Shown here in pieces: positions 8,770-17,073 of a stretch of DNA of 64,000 bases. The number at the start of each line of letters is the position of its first letter. The first letter of the stretch is position 1. The translations under genes were made by a program, and so were the position numbers. The notes under the pieces were generated by a model. The model was given only the letters and a program-made list of their open reading frames with translations, made no database searches and was not told the DNA's origin. Origin of the DNA: Kolteria novifilia (GTDB lineage: Bacteria > Planctomycetota > Planctomycetia > Kolteriales > Kolteriaceae); contig CP036279.1 of the NCBI GenBank assembly GCA_007748055.1, positions 3,472,001 through 3,536,000 on the forward strand. The letters are read 5' to 3'.

Positions 8770-9297
8770 TCAGTCGTCAGCGTCGGCTGGCGCGTCGCTA
8801 TCGTGACGATCGATGGTCGTCGACACGGCAAGCTTAGCCGCTGTCTGAGCGAAGGCCGGGCGGACTTCACTCGATTCCTCCAATGTCTTGGAATTGCTCG
8901 TCACGTCGTAGCGGTAGGTCGGGCTATGCGGGGAACGACACGTCGGGCAAAGGGGATCGATGAGCAACCATTTCGGTTGAGCCGGGATGTAGTAGGGAGT
9001 CGGATAGAAGTAGCCGTAGGTTCCCTGGAAGCTCATGTGCGGCGGCCGACCCGGTTCGCGGCACTCGGGGCAGGGGAAGTAGATCGTGTCGCCGGGGATC
9101 ATGACCGGCTTCCGCGGCGGAAGCCCACAGCGAGCTCGTGCCCGCGCCTCGCGTTTGAGACGTAGCTGAATCCAGTCCGAAGCGGTCGGAGGCTGCATCT
9201 CCGTCAGCGTGTAGGGCGGCGGCCAGTCGGCAGGCGCCTCGGCGGTCAGAAACGCGAAAGAGAGCAGCGCGGAGAGGCCTGCCAAGCGTCGGTCCAT
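8770..9297 (-). CDS. Secreted protein with paired CPxC motifs, function unknown
   Basis: A 175-residue protein with a signal peptide (residues 1-23, ending around AEAPADW). It carries two zinc-knuckle-like Cys pairs, CPECREPG and CPTCRSPH, separated by about 50 aromatic- and Pro-rich residues (YGYFYPTPYYIPAQP). No enzymatic motif was recognised. GAGGACTC precedes ATG 9297. It lies on the same strand as, and 151 bp before, the Cys-rich gene 8118-8618; the shared CPxC pattern suggests related roles at the cell envelope, which is an inference. Confidence 0.75.
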   Translation of the reverse strand: MDRRLAGLSALLSFAFLTAEAPADWPPPYTLTEMQPPTASDWIQLRLKREARARARCGLPPRKPVMIPGDTIYFPCPECREPGRPPHMSFQGTYGYFYPTPYYIPAQPKWLLIDPLCPTCRSPHSPTYRYDVTSNSKTLEESSEVRPAFAQTAAKLAVSTTIDRHDSDAPADADD

Positions 9298-9836
9298 GAT
9301 GTGAGTCCTCGGCCATCAGTGATGTTTGCAACGCCGAGTCTAATGACGAAATGGACATAGGCCAGGAAAGATGCGTCAGCTTTTCGGGCAAATCGTCGCC
9401 CTTCGGTTCTCTAAATTGCGGAATTCGAACAATCGGCAAAAAGTGCCCGCGAAGCCCTGCCGACATAGATGTTTCAGGCGGGACGAAACGACTGATCGTG
9501 AAGACCGGACAAGTCGAGAGTCGGAATCAATCGGAACCTCATTCCGAGAAGAAAAACTGATTCACGCGATCGCAAAAAGTTGTGTTCCTCCATCTCTACA
9601 TCTTTGCTACCCGCGAAGGGGTCGGGCGTGATCCCTCATCTCTGCTTAGCCGACAGGACCGTCCCTTTGACAGATCATTTCATCACAAAGAAACGATTGC
9701 CTGGACAGTCATTGCCCGATCCCCGTCGATATCCCTCCAAGCGATCTTTAACGGCGGCAAAAGGCAAGGGATACCGAATGACGAATGAGTCCGGGTATCG
9801 TTGAGCAGTTGGCCGCATGAGACTAGGGAGGGGCTC
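9298..9836. other. Intergenic region upstream of divergent secreted-protein genes
   Basis: About 540 bp between divergent genes, lower in G+C than the neighbours. Short ORFs here (for example 9580-9804) have no recognisable features and poor codon pattern. Presumably holds the promoters of both flanking genes; no operator could be named. Confidence 0.4.
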
Positions 9837-11363
9837 ATGGCTCATCGATTACTCGTAATGTCACTTGCCGTCGCGTGCGTATCGCCCGCCATGGCGCGTG
9901 CAGGCCTGAACATTGGAATGAAGCTCGCCTGCAAGAAGTACGGCGATGCTTGGAAGACGCGAAACCAGCGAGCGATGCTCGGGGTGACGACGTCCGACTT
10001 CGGTCGGCAGTGGGCGCGAATGCCACGCGAGGCATTCGTCACGCTTCCGCGCTATCGCGACGCCCGCGTGCTCTCCAGCAGCAAGGGCAACGGACACGGC
10101 ACCGTCACCATCAGCACCCCGGACGGACCTTGCACGCTTGTGCTCGTCGGGCGCGGATTCAACTGGCGCGTCACCGACATCCGCAAGAACATGGACGGGC
10201 AGAACGTCTCGCTCAAGTCCTACCTCGACGTCTCGCTGACCGCTCGCGAGTTCATGGTCGACCTCAAGAATCGCGGCGGCTCGTCCTTCCACGATTCGAT
10301 CACCGGCGACTTCCGCCACTCGTTCCGCCAGCTCTCCGCCACGGAACTGAACCAGATCCGAAGCCAACTGCCGCCGATCGACCCCAATCTCAAGCCGCGG
10401 GTTCGCTTCCACGGTTCCCAAGCGATCGTCCAAACCAGCGTCGTCGGACCGACCGGTTCGCCACGGACAGCGACCTTCACCCTGCATCGCCAGGGCGGTT
10501 GGCGTGTGCACGACTACTCCGTTCGCGGTGCCGACGTCGAGATCGCGTCCTTCCGCGAATCGCTGCCGCTGCTGGCCCGGGTCAGCTCCTTCGGCGAGTT
10601 CGTCAAGAACCCCTCGCAGCACGAGCCCAAGGACTTCGTCGCCGACGGACAACTGCGTGAACTGCTCACCGAGGCCAAGTCAGAGGCGAACTTCCCCCTC
10701 AAGATGGAAGGAGAGCGCGATCGCTTGGAGATCCTCGGGGACGGTCGCACGGCGGAGATCTCCTATCCCGATCGCGTCGTTCGCATCCACGCCAGCCATG
10801 AGAATGGCCGATGCTTGATCGACCGGGTCGAGGTCTGCAAGGGAGACAAAACCAACTGCGTCGCCAGTTTGCTCAACCTTCGACGTCAAGTGAAGCAGCT
10901 CTCGTTCGCGTCGGCCTTCGGAGCTTTCGGGGTCGCCTCGACGCCGAGCGCCGCTCCGACCGCGCTGGCCTCCGCCGACTCCGCCCCCGAGGAGCAAGAG
11001 GTGACCGAAGTCGCGATGGCGACCGAGACCGACGAAGAGGTCGGGACGAGTGTCGCGTCGGTTTCGCACGACGAGGTGGTTGTCAGCGAGACCAGCACCT
11101 CGCCGGTGGTCTACGAAGAGGTGGTCGTCAGCGGGCATAGCTCCACGCCGGTCGTGTACGAGGAGGTTGTCCATCAGCCGATTCGTCAGGTCGCGGCCTA
11201 CGCGTCGGATTCCTCGGGCTACGTTGTCCACGCCGGTGGTTACGTGACCCCGACCGCCACTCGCTACCATCAACCCCATCGGGTCTACTCGTCGAAGAAG
11301 GCGATGCGGAAGGCTCAGAAGGCCTACCGTCGTCAGCAACGCCGGATGCGTCGCGGCTGGTAA
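9837..11363 (+). CDS. Large secreted protein, function unknown, with repeated Val/Glu segment and basic tail
   Basis: A 508-residue exported protein: signal peptide residues 1-22 (hydrophobic, ending AMARA). Residues about 25-350 look like a globular domain built of repeated units that each resemble a DUF4440/NTF2-like or SnoaL-like pattern (for example KYGDAWKTRNQRAMLGVTTSDF), but similarity is weak. Residues about 365-450 are low complexity, with a duplicated TSPVVYEEVVVS / STPVVYEEVVHQ motif. The last 40 residues are strongly basic (KKAMRKAQKAYRRQQRRMRRGW), which could bind nucleic acid or cell-surface anions. The start at ATG 9837 is favoured by GGGAGGGG just upstream. A terminator follows the stop. 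Not recognised as any named family. Confidence 0.75.
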   Translation: MAHRLLVMSLAVACVSPAMARAGLNIGMKLACKKYGDAWKTRNQRAMLGVTTSDFGRQWARMPREAFVTLPRYRDARVLSSSKGNGHGTVTISTPDGPCTLVLVGRGFNWRVTDIRKNMDGQNVSLKSYLDVSLTAREFMVDLKNRGGSSFHDSITGDFRHSFRQLSATELNQIRSQLPPIDPNLKPRVRFHGSQAIVQTSVVGPTGSPRTATFTLHRQGGWRVHDYSVRGADVEIASFRESLPLLARVSSFGEFVKNPSQHEPKDFVADGQLRELLTEAKSEANFPLKMEGERDRLEILGDGRTAEISYPDRVVRIHASHENGRCLIDRVEVCKGDKTNCVASLLNLRRQVKQLSFASAFGAFGVASTPSAAPTALASADSAPEEQEVTEVAMATETDEEVGTSVASVSHDEVVVSETSTSPVVYEEVVVSGHSSTPVVYEEVVHQPIRQVAAYASDSSGYVVHAGGYVTPTATRYHQPHRVYSSKKAMRKAQKAYRRQQRRMRRGW

Positions 11364-11386
11364 GTCGACCGGAGACCGCAACCCTC

Positions 11387-11421
11387 AAACCCGTCGATCA
11401 CCCTGTGGGTCGGCGGGTTTT
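11387..11421 (+). terminator. Rho-independent terminator after the 9837-11363 gene
   Basis: A stem AAACCCGTCG / CGGCGGGTTT, with one mismatch, encloses a loop of about 14 bases and ends in a run of T. It lies 24 bp after the stop codon at 11363. Confidence 0.6.
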
Positions 11422-11487
11422 GGCGTTTCTTGACGCCCAGTCCGTTGCCCAGAACGCGGCGATCGCTTCGTATCAGCATGGGCGGTC

Positions 11488-11671
11488 TAGTGTCCTGATT
11501 GGTCAATTCAATATCCAAGTGACTCTTGGGTGCCATGCCCACCGCGAGCGTGGGCATGCGGTAAGGTCCCACCGCGAGCGTGGGCATGGGGGAAACGCCT
11601 GTGATCGGGGAATCTTCCGCACGATCTGGGTGCCGAGATCTAATGTGAACAACCTGCCAATCTGGACGTTA
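11488..11671. repeat. R2 element, full copy (184 bp, TA-flanked inverted ends, two internal hairpins)
   Basis: The ends read TAGTGTCCTGATTGG and, reverse complemented, TAACGTCCAGATTGG, forming an imperfect terminal inverted repeat bounded by TA. Inside are two hairpins of the type CCCACCGCGAGCGTGGG. Homologous copies, in whole or in part, are at 13510-13605, 23284-23488, 25662-25850, 34141-34200, 41948-42136 and 45886-46039. No ORF is present. Right after it, at 11721-11745, is a separate hairpin (CTGGCTGACAAGCAGTCAG, family R3) also seen near 20770, 34311 and 45837. Confidence 0.75.
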
Positions 11672-11720
11672 GTACACTGCTCCAGCTTGACGTTGGCGTT
11701 CGTGCAACCCAAACCCTTGG

Positions 11721-11745
11721 GCACTGGCTGACAAGCAGTCAGCGC
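11721..11745. repeat. R3 hairpin (CTGGCTGACAAGCAG type)
   Basis: A short imperfect palindrome, with about 40 bp of conserved sequence upstream that is shared with the copy at 34311-34340. Further copies are at 20768-20795 and 45837-45860, and half-copies near 17235. It lies in noncoding DNA. Confidence 0.6.
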
Positions 11746-11842
11746 TGCCCGAACTCTTGGATCTGACAAACCACGAGCCACCAGTCAAAAGTCGCTCAAC
11801 CAGATTCCTTGGCTCAACTCCTCTTGCGGCGAAACTGCCGCG

Positions 11843-12961
11843 TTGGCATATCCTGCCAGCGCCATGGAACTGACGTCATACTTGCAGCCGGCTCCGCTCA
11901 GCACCGTCCACGCACGGCGCATCTGTCTCATCAAGCCGAGTTCGCTCGGGGACGTGATTCAGTCGTTGCCTATCTTGGCTGCGCTTCGTTGTCGATTTCC
12001 GCGGGCGAAGATTTCCTGGGTTGTGAACTCTTCCTACGTCTCCCTGATTGAACCGGTGGAAGGTCTCGACGAGGTCATTCCCTTCGAACGAGATCACTTC
12101 CGAAGCGTCGGCGTCGGGTCGCTCAATCGCCTTCGGGCTTTTCTCAAGGACCTACACGCGAAGCACTTCGATCTGGTCGTCGACCTTCAGGGACTCTTTC
12201 GCAGCGGCCTGATGACCTGGGCGAGCGGCGCTTCGCTTCGGATCGGGCTTGCCTCGTCCCGTGAAGGGGCTTCGCTGAGCTACACCCATGTCGTCAACGA
12301 TCTGCCGAAACAGCAACCGGCGGTCGCCCGCTACTGGCGGGTTGCCGAATTGCTCGGCGTCGGCCATTGGCCCAAGACTTTTCCACTCGGCATTTCGGTT
12401 GAGGAGCAAGCGCGGGCGAAGGAACTGCTCGACGGCTTGCCCGGCCCTTTGCTCGCGCTGAATCCTGGAAGTCGTTGGGACACGAAACGTTGGCCCGCCG
12501 AACGCTTTGCGGAAGCGGCGAACCGCTACTTCGGCGATCGGCCCGGTTCCTGTGTCGTCCTCGGGGCACCCGATGAGGTCGATGTCGCCGAGCGTTTGGT
12601 GGCCAAGCTCGATCGTCCTCACCGCAATCTCGCTGGAAAGACCAGTTTGCGTGAGTTGGTTGCGATCCTCGATGCCTGCGACGTGATGCTCACCAACGAC
12701 AGTGGACCGATGCATGTCGCGGCCGCCGTCGGGACCCCGACGGTTTCCGTTTTCACCTGCACGTCTCCCGAACGGGCCGCTCCCTTCGGAGGTGGACATC
12801 GCGTCGTGCAGACGAGCGTCGACTGTCGCGCCAGCTACTTGCGGCAGTGCGACCGGCTCGACTGCATGAAGGACCTCACCACCGATAGGGTTTTGCCCAT
12901 TTTGCAGGGCATCGATCTTCCTTCCCGTTCGGCTCCCCTCTCCCGCGACGAGGCCGCGTGA
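11843..12961 (+). CDS. Glycosyltransferase family 9 (heptosyltransferase-like)
   Basis: A 372-residue GT-B fold enzyme of family 9, which adds heptose or a similar sugar to the lipopolysaccharide core using an ADP-sugar. Evidence: N-terminal ICLIKPSSLGDVIQSLPILA, cut here to SSLGDVIQSLP; central VVDLQGLFRSGL; LALNPGSRWDTKRWP (the donor-binding start of the second domain); and the C-terminal LTNDSGPMHVAAAVGTPTV, which is the strongest family signature. The first residues before ICLIKP have no role in the fold, so ATG 11864 is an alternative start. It stands alone; no other LPS gene is near. Confidence 0.9.
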   Translation: MAYPASAMELTSYLQPAPLSTVHARRICLIKPSSLGDVIQSLPILAALRCRFPRAKISWVVNSSYVSLIEPVEGLDEVIPFERDHFRSVGVGSLNRLRAFLKDLHAKHFDLVVDLQGLFRSGLMTWASGASLRIGLASSREGASLSYTHVVNDLPKQQPAVARYWRVAELLGVGHWPKTFPLGISVEEQARAKELLDGLPGPLLALNPGSRWDTKRWPAERFAEAANRYFGDRPGSCVVLGAPDEVDVAERLVAKLDRPHRNLAGKTSLRELVAILDACDVMLTNDSGPMHVAAAVGTPTVSVFTCTSPERAAPFGGGHRVVQTSVDCRASYLRQCDRLDCMKDLTTDRVLPILQGIDLPSRSAPLSRDEAA

Positions 12962-13113
12962 CTCCCACGCTCGGAGCCTCTATACCAATCGAGTGTCGCC
13001 GCGACCGTTCCTGATTCGGGTCCCGCTGATCAGCCAGCGAGATCAGCGAATGCACCGATCGCCCGTGCAAACGCTCAACGGAACGTCGGCGACATTTGCT
13101 GAAGGAGTCCACG

Positions 13114-13512
13114 TTGCCTGAACCGCTTGATCTGATCTCCGTGAATCACATCTCCCGACTGACCAAGAGTGTCGATGCCGCGCTTGCGTTCTACCGCGAC
13201 GTGATGGGGTTTCGGCAGGTGTGGAGGCCCGACTTGACCTACCCTGGGGCGTGGCTCACCAACGACCGGGTGATGGTTCACTTGATTGAGGGCGACAAGA
13301 CCCAGGGCGAAGGCGAGATCCTCAGCCGTAGCGATCACCTCGCGTTCGACGTCGCCGATATCGACGAGTGCGAACGGCGTCTGCAAGCCCATGGCATCGC
13401 GTACGATCGGAAGGTCCAGCGCGGCAGCGGAACCGTCCAGATCTTCTTCAACGATCCCGACGGCAATCACATCGAACTCGGCACCTATCCTTCCATCAAG
13501 GAACTCAACTAG
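13114..13512 (+). CDS. VOC-family protein (glyoxalase/bleomycin-resistance fold)
   Basis: A 132-residue single-domain VOC metalloprotein, cytoplasmic. Metal-site pattern: NHISRLTKSVDAALAFYRDV near the N-terminus gives the first His, HLAFDVADIDECERRL gives the second, and NHIELGTYP near the C-terminus gives the final Glu. IFFNDPDGNHIEL is the classic end block. Substrate cannot be told. The start is a TTG at 13114 with AAGGAG six bases upstream; an upstream in-frame TTG at 13096 lacks this. The stop codon TAG (13510-13512) is formed by the TA end of an R2-type repeat. Confidence 0.85.
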   Translation: MPEPLDLISVNHISRLTKSVDAALAFYRDVMGFRQVWRPDLTYPGAWLTNDRVMVHLIEGDKTQGEGEILSRSDHLAFDVADIDECERRLQAHGIAYDRKVQRGSGTVQIFFNDPDGNHIELGTYPSIKELN

Positions 13513-13605
13513 TGCGTTGATTGGCTGATTCATTGCCGAGAAGCTCTCGGGTGCGATGCTCACGCGTGCGTGGGCATGCGGAGAACGCTACTCACTCCAA
13601 GTGCT
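13510..13605. repeat. R2 element, truncated copy starting at the VOC stop codon
   Basis: Starts TAGTGCGTTGATTGG, matching the left end of the 11488 copy, and includes one hairpin (ACGCGTGCGTGGGCATGCGG region). The right end is missing. The first three bases are the stop codon of the VOC gene. Confidence 0.65.
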
Positions 13606-13609
13606 TCGC

Positions 13610-14071
13610 TCAGGCTCCGCCCCTGTCCGTACGCGTCTGCTCGCGCGGCATCGCTCCGTAACTCAGTCCGTGACAGAAACGGCAGCCGAAGCTTCCGCCG
13701 GCAGAGGGGAGGAAGAGTTTCGCGACGCGGCGTCCGCAAGGGGCTCCTCCCTTCGTGGCCGGGCAGATCATCCACCAGGAGGATTCGCCGCTCGCTGTCC
13801 CGTCGCCACGAACGGCGTCGATTCGGAACGTTGCCGACGTCGCTCCTCCTTGGAATCGAAGCGTTAGGAGCCCCCGTTCGGCGTCACTCCAATCCAGGTC
13901 GAGTCGGGCCGTGAAGATCGAGGCGCCCGACTCGCCGCGGAACTCAAGCGACTTGCCGTGCGTCGACGTCGAGGAGAGGACTCCCTCCTGTTCCAGTTTG
14001 GCGACACTCAAGACGAGGACTTCGTTCATCGCGTTTTCCATGGGAAGGTGATCGAACGCTGATTCGATCAT
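13610..14071 (-). CDS. Small protein with C-terminal zinc ribbon, function unknown
   Basis: About 153 residues. The C-terminal half has four Cys arranged like a zinc ribbon: ICPATKGGAPCGRRVAKLFLPS, cut to CPATKGGAPCGRRV, followed by FGCRFCHGLSY. This C-terminal pattern (CGRR..LFLP....FGCRxCHxLxY) recurs in uncharacterised bacterial proteins. The N-terminal half is unremarkable. The start is uncertain: an ATG at 14071 is used, with others at 14041 and 14029. It is divergent from the GrpE-like gene. A role in nucleic-acid binding is possible from the zinc ribbon but not shown. Confidence 0.6.
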   Translation of the reverse strand: MIESAFDHLPMENAMNEVLVLSVAKLEQEGVLSSTSTHGKSLEFRGESGASIFTARLDLDWSDAERGLLTLRFQGGATSATFRIDAVRGDGTASGESSWWMICPATKGGAPCGRRVAKLFLPSAGGSFGCRFCHGLSYGAMPREQTRTDRGGA

Positions 14072-14186
14072 AGCTCGCGCTTTCCGGCTTGTCTCCGGCG
14101 GCCTTCTGCTCGGCCAACAGATGCCAGCTTCGTACAACCGATTGCCGGGCAGGGGACGGAAACTGGGGATGGGTGAAGGAGAACCA

Positions 14187-14654
14187 ATGGGCCGCTACCT
14201 CGAGCAACTCTTCGCGGGAAAACGGATCGAAAGCCTCCAACGGGAGGTCGCCGAACTCCGCAAGGAACTCGACGAAGCCCGGCTCGCGGTCGCGACGCTG
14301 AGCGAAGCCTCCGAGCGCTCACGCCTGCGCGAGCAGGCCCGCATCGATGCCGCCACGTATGATGCTTTCTTTCCGCTCTTTCGCGATCTCACTCCCATTC
14401 TGGCCCGGTTGCTCGCCGACTCTCGCGGCCACGACCACTTGGAACAACCAGTCGATCAGCTCCTCGAGACGCTCCAGTTCCATGGGCTCGAGACGACCGG
14501 CACCCTCGGAGCGGAAGTCCCCTTCGATCCGAATCTTCACGATGCTCCTCGTGACGCCGGGCTGACGGCGGGCGAATCCGTGGTCGTTCGCGCCCGCGGA
14601 CTCGGTTTTAAGGGCGCTCGCCTCAGAAAGATCGGCGTCTCCCGACAGGGCTGA
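14187..14654 (+). CDS. GrpE-like coiled-coil protein
   Basis: A 155-residue cytoplasmic protein. Residues about 10-60 form a charged coiled coil (SLQREVAELRKELDEARLAV). The C-terminal part contains PFDPNLHDA and then SVVVRARGLGFKGARLRKIG, which matches the layout of the GrpE head domain (FDPxxHxA ... GxVxxVxxxGYxxxxRxLRxAxVxV). GrpE is the nucleotide exchange factor of DnaK. The protein is shorter than most GrpE and no dnaK/dnaJ is near, so it may be a divergent paralogue. ATG 14187 has AAGGAGA five bases upstream; the reading frame is open further but lacks such a site. Confidence 0.6.
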   Translation: MGRYLEQLFAGKRIESLQREVAELRKELDEARLAVATLSEASERSRLREQARIDAATYDAFFPLFRDLTPILARLLADSRGHDHLEQPVDQLLETLQFHGLETTGTLGAEVPFDPNLHDAPRDAGLTAGESVVVRARGLGFKGARLRKIGVSRQG

Positions 14655-14794
14655 GATCGTGGTTGATCTCGCTCTCGAAATTGCTCAATTCCAGCACTGA
14701 ATCAGTGGTTTTTCCTCGCCAGTGTCGTCGCCACCGGTTGCCTAGAGAGGTGGCAAGTCTGCGTCGTTTGGCCGCTCTCGAGAAATTCTTCTTG

Positions 14795-14810
14795 ATGTCA
14801 CGAGACATCA
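14795..14810. promoter_or_regulatory. GATGTC-NCGN-GACATC palindrome, candidate operator (site 1)
   Basis: The sequence GATGTCACGAGACATC has 6-bp perfect half-sites separated by four bases. It lies 125 bp upstream of the first DUF1559 gene. The same half-sites occur at 15986-16001 and 29951-29966, each upstream of a gene for an exported protein. Role as a regulator-binding site is inferred from recurrence and position. Confidence 0.45.
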
Positions 14811-14934
14811 TTCGGTAGCATCTTTTGCAGTCCTCACAAGGGATTAGAGCAATCGCACGTCATTTCGTTCACCTTTGGCACGATCGTCGCTGTGGCTGAT
14901 GGCAAGGTCCGCTGTCGCGTTAGGGAGAACATCT

Positions 14935-15891
14935 GTGGATTCGAACGTCTTTCGCCGTCGCGCCTTCACCCTCGTCGAGCTTCTGGTCGTGATCGCGATC
15001 ATCGGGGTGTTGGTCGGTTTGCTCTTGCCCGCCGTCCAGCAAGCCCGCGAGTCGGCCCGGCGCATGCAGTGCTCCGGCAACCTCAAGCAACTTGGTGTCG
15101 CCTTCCACAACTACGCGGAGACCCACGGTACCCTTCCGCCGGGAATCATCAATGGGGGGCACTCCGGCTGCGATGCCGCGATCGGGGTGGGGGAGACCAT
15201 CCTCAACCACACCTGCTTCCAGATGCTTCTGCCCTATCTCGACCAGTCCAATATCTACGACAGGTATAACTTCAGCCTCCCCAGCAGCAGCGGTATTCAC
15301 AATGGCGGGTCGTGCAATCGATCCACCACCGGGACCGATCAGCACGACCTGGTCGAGTCCCAAGTGGCCGTCTTTCAATGTCCCTCCGAACCCAACTCGA
15401 GCCTCGGCACTTACGGAGGTGGTTGGTACGACGCCGACGGCGCCTGGAGGACCAGCTACGGCGTCGCCAGTCACACCAACGGCTCCTGGGGGGGATCGTG
15501 GGGCGGGGTCACCGACTCTCGTAAGGGGGCTCTGGGGCCCAACGGCGCTGCTCGGATGCGGGACATCATCGATGGCACCAGCAAGACGATGCTCCTGATC
15601 GAGACCCGGATGGACAAGACCAGTGCATCCTACGGGCCGTACTGGAACAACGGGACGTGGACCTTCTTCATTCAGCCGTCCAGTCCGCTCTACGCGCTCA
15701 ACACGCCCCACACCGCCGCCGGCAGTGGCGTTCGCGGCTACGCGTGGTCGGCGGGTAGCTTTCATCCCGGTGGGGGGCATATTCTCCTCGCCGATGGGGC
15801 GACTCGCTTCCTGAGCGAGAACGTCGATCTCGGCGAAGTCGTCGCGCCGCTGATCTCGGTCGCCGGCGGGGAGATCGTCGAGGGCTATTGA
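14935..15891 (+). CDS. DUF1559 protein with type IV pilin-like N-terminus (copy 1)
   Basis: A 318-residue protein of the DUF1559 family, typical of planctomycetes. The N-terminus has a prepilin-type signal: RRRAFTLVELLVVIAIIG, a GspH/PilA-like methylation helix, followed by GLLLPAVQQARESARRMQC. The body holds the family landmarks LKQLGVAFHNY, NHTCFQMLLPYLDQ, FQCPSE, GTSKTMLLIETR and, at the end, FHPGGGHILLADGATRFLS. Probably a surface or pseudopilus protein. The start is GTG 14935 with GGGAGA upstream; the frame is open to a TTG at 14875. It is followed by a close paralogue in the same orientation. A palindrome at 14795 lies upstream. Confidence 0.92.
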   Translation: MDSNVFRRRAFTLVELLVVIAIIGVLVGLLLPAVQQARESARRMQCSGNLKQLGVAFHNYAETHGTLPPGIINGGHSGCDAAIGVGETILNHTCFQMLLPYLDQSNIYDRYNFSLPSSSGIHNGGSCNRSTTGTDQHDLVESQVAVFQCPSEPNSSLGTYGGGWYDADGAWRTSYGVASHTNGSWGGSWGGVTDSRKGALGPNGAARMRDIIDGTSKTMLLIETRMDKTSASYGPYWNNGTWTFFIQPSSPLYALNTPHTAAGSGVRGYAWSAGSFHPGGGHILLADGATRFLSENVDLGEVVAPLISVAGGEIVEGY

Positions 15892-15985
15892 GCCCCGAGG
15901 TCTCGTTCGCGTCGTTCCTCTCATTGCTCCGAATCTTCTCGTCGCTACGGACCGGCCCGAATGCTTCGAAGAAGTGTCTCTTGTT

Positions 15986-16001
15986 GATGTCACGTGACAT
16001 C
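15986..16001. promoter_or_regulatory. GATGTC-NCGN-GACATC palindrome, candidate operator (site 2)
   Basis: GATGTCACGTGACATC is a perfect 16-bp palindrome located 98 bp upstream of the second DUF1559 gene, in a context similar to site 1 at 14795 (a GAAGAA-like stretch then the palindrome). The two promoters may have been duplicated with the genes. Confidence 0.45.
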
Positions 16002-16098
16002 TAGGGTTCCCTCCCTCGTGGGCGGAACCTGGTCTCCGGCAAGCATCGCTCCGAGAGACTCCATGCAATCGATCGTCCATTGCCGCAAGGATGGCTTC

Positions 16099-17073
16099 AT
16101 GAACTCGTCGCAACGCAGCTATCGCGCGTTCACGCTCGTCGAACTCCTCGTCGTCATCGCCATCATTGGCGTTTTGGTCGGCCTGCTTCTTCCCGCCGTC
16201 CAGCAGGCCCGCGAGTCGGCCCGGCGCATGCAGTGCACCGGCAACCTCAAGCAGCTCGGGATCGCGTTTCAGAATTACCAGGAGAGCCACGGCACCTTCC
16301 CGCCCGCGCTCATCAACCCCGGTCACTCCGGCTGCGACAATTTCATTCCCACCGGAGGTAATATCCTCAACCACACCTGCTTTCAGATGCTCCTTCCTTA
16401 CTTGGATCAGGTCGCCCTCTACGATCGCTACAACTTCAGCGAACCGAGCAACAGCGGCCGACACTCCGGCGGGTCCTGCAATCGTACGATTACGGGAACG
16501 GACCAGTTCGACATCGCCGAACGGCAGCTCAACATCTTCCAGTGCCCCTCCGACGGCAGTCCCAATCGCGGGACTATTGGCGGGGGAACCTACGATGTCG
16601 ACGGGGCGTGGAGGAGTAGCTATGGCGTTCCCGCCTACACGAACGGAGCCACCTACGGGGACTGGTCGACGAATGCCTCCACGCTTCGGGGCGCTCTCGG
16701 CACCAATGGCTCGGCCCGGATGCGCGATATCGTCGACGGCACCAGCAAGACCATGCTCCTGATCGAAAATCGCATGGACAAGACCTCCAGTGCCACCACT
16801 CAAGACAACTATGGCGGCTTCGGGCCATTCTGGAACGCGGGTAGCTGGACCTTCTATCTACAGCCGGCAAATCCCTCCTACGCGATGAACGCGCCGTGGA
16901 ACAACAGCGGGCCCGGCGGTTACGCGTGGGCTGCGGGAAGCTTTCATCCCGGCGGCGGACACATCCTCCTCGCCGACGGTGCGACCCGGTTTCTAAGTGA
17001 AAACGTCGATTTGGACGACGTCGTCGCGCCCCTCGTGTCGATCTCCGGCGGCGAGATCGTCGAGGGCTATTGA
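16099..17073 (+). CDS. DUF1559 protein with type IV pilin-like N-terminus (copy 2)
   Basis: A 324-residue paralogue of the preceding gene with the same layout: RAFTLVELLVVIAIIGVLVG prepilin-type helix, QQARESARRMQC, LKQLGIAFQNY, NHTCFQMLLPYLDQ, FQCPSDGS, GTSKTMLLIENR and FHPGGGHILLADGATRFLS at the end. The N-terminal helix is nearly identical to copy 1 while the middle differs, so this is a tandem duplication with divergence. ATG 16099 has AAGGA upstream. Its function in the cell envelope is unknown; such families are greatly expanded in planctomycetes. Confidence 0.92.
   Translation: MNSSQRSYRAFTLVELLVVIAIIGVLVGLLLPAVQQARESARRMQCTGNLKQLGIAFQNYQESHGTFPPALINPGHSGCDNFIPTGGNILNHTCFQMLLPYLDQVALYDRYNFSEPSNSGRHSGGSCNRTITGTDQFDIAERQLNIFQCPSDGSPNRGTIGGGTYDVDGAWRSSYGVPAYTNGATYGDWSTNASTLRGALGTNGSARMRDIVDGTSKTMLLIENRMDKTSSATTQDNYGGFGPFWNAGSWTFYLQPANPSYAMNAPWNNSGPGGYAWAAGSFHPGGGHILLADGATRFLSENVDLDDVVAPLVSISGGEIVEGY

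Noticed and set aside
14920-16803. 627-residue minus-strand ORF opposite the DUF1559 pair
   Set aside because: Antisense to two clear family members; it repeats because the genes are duplicated.
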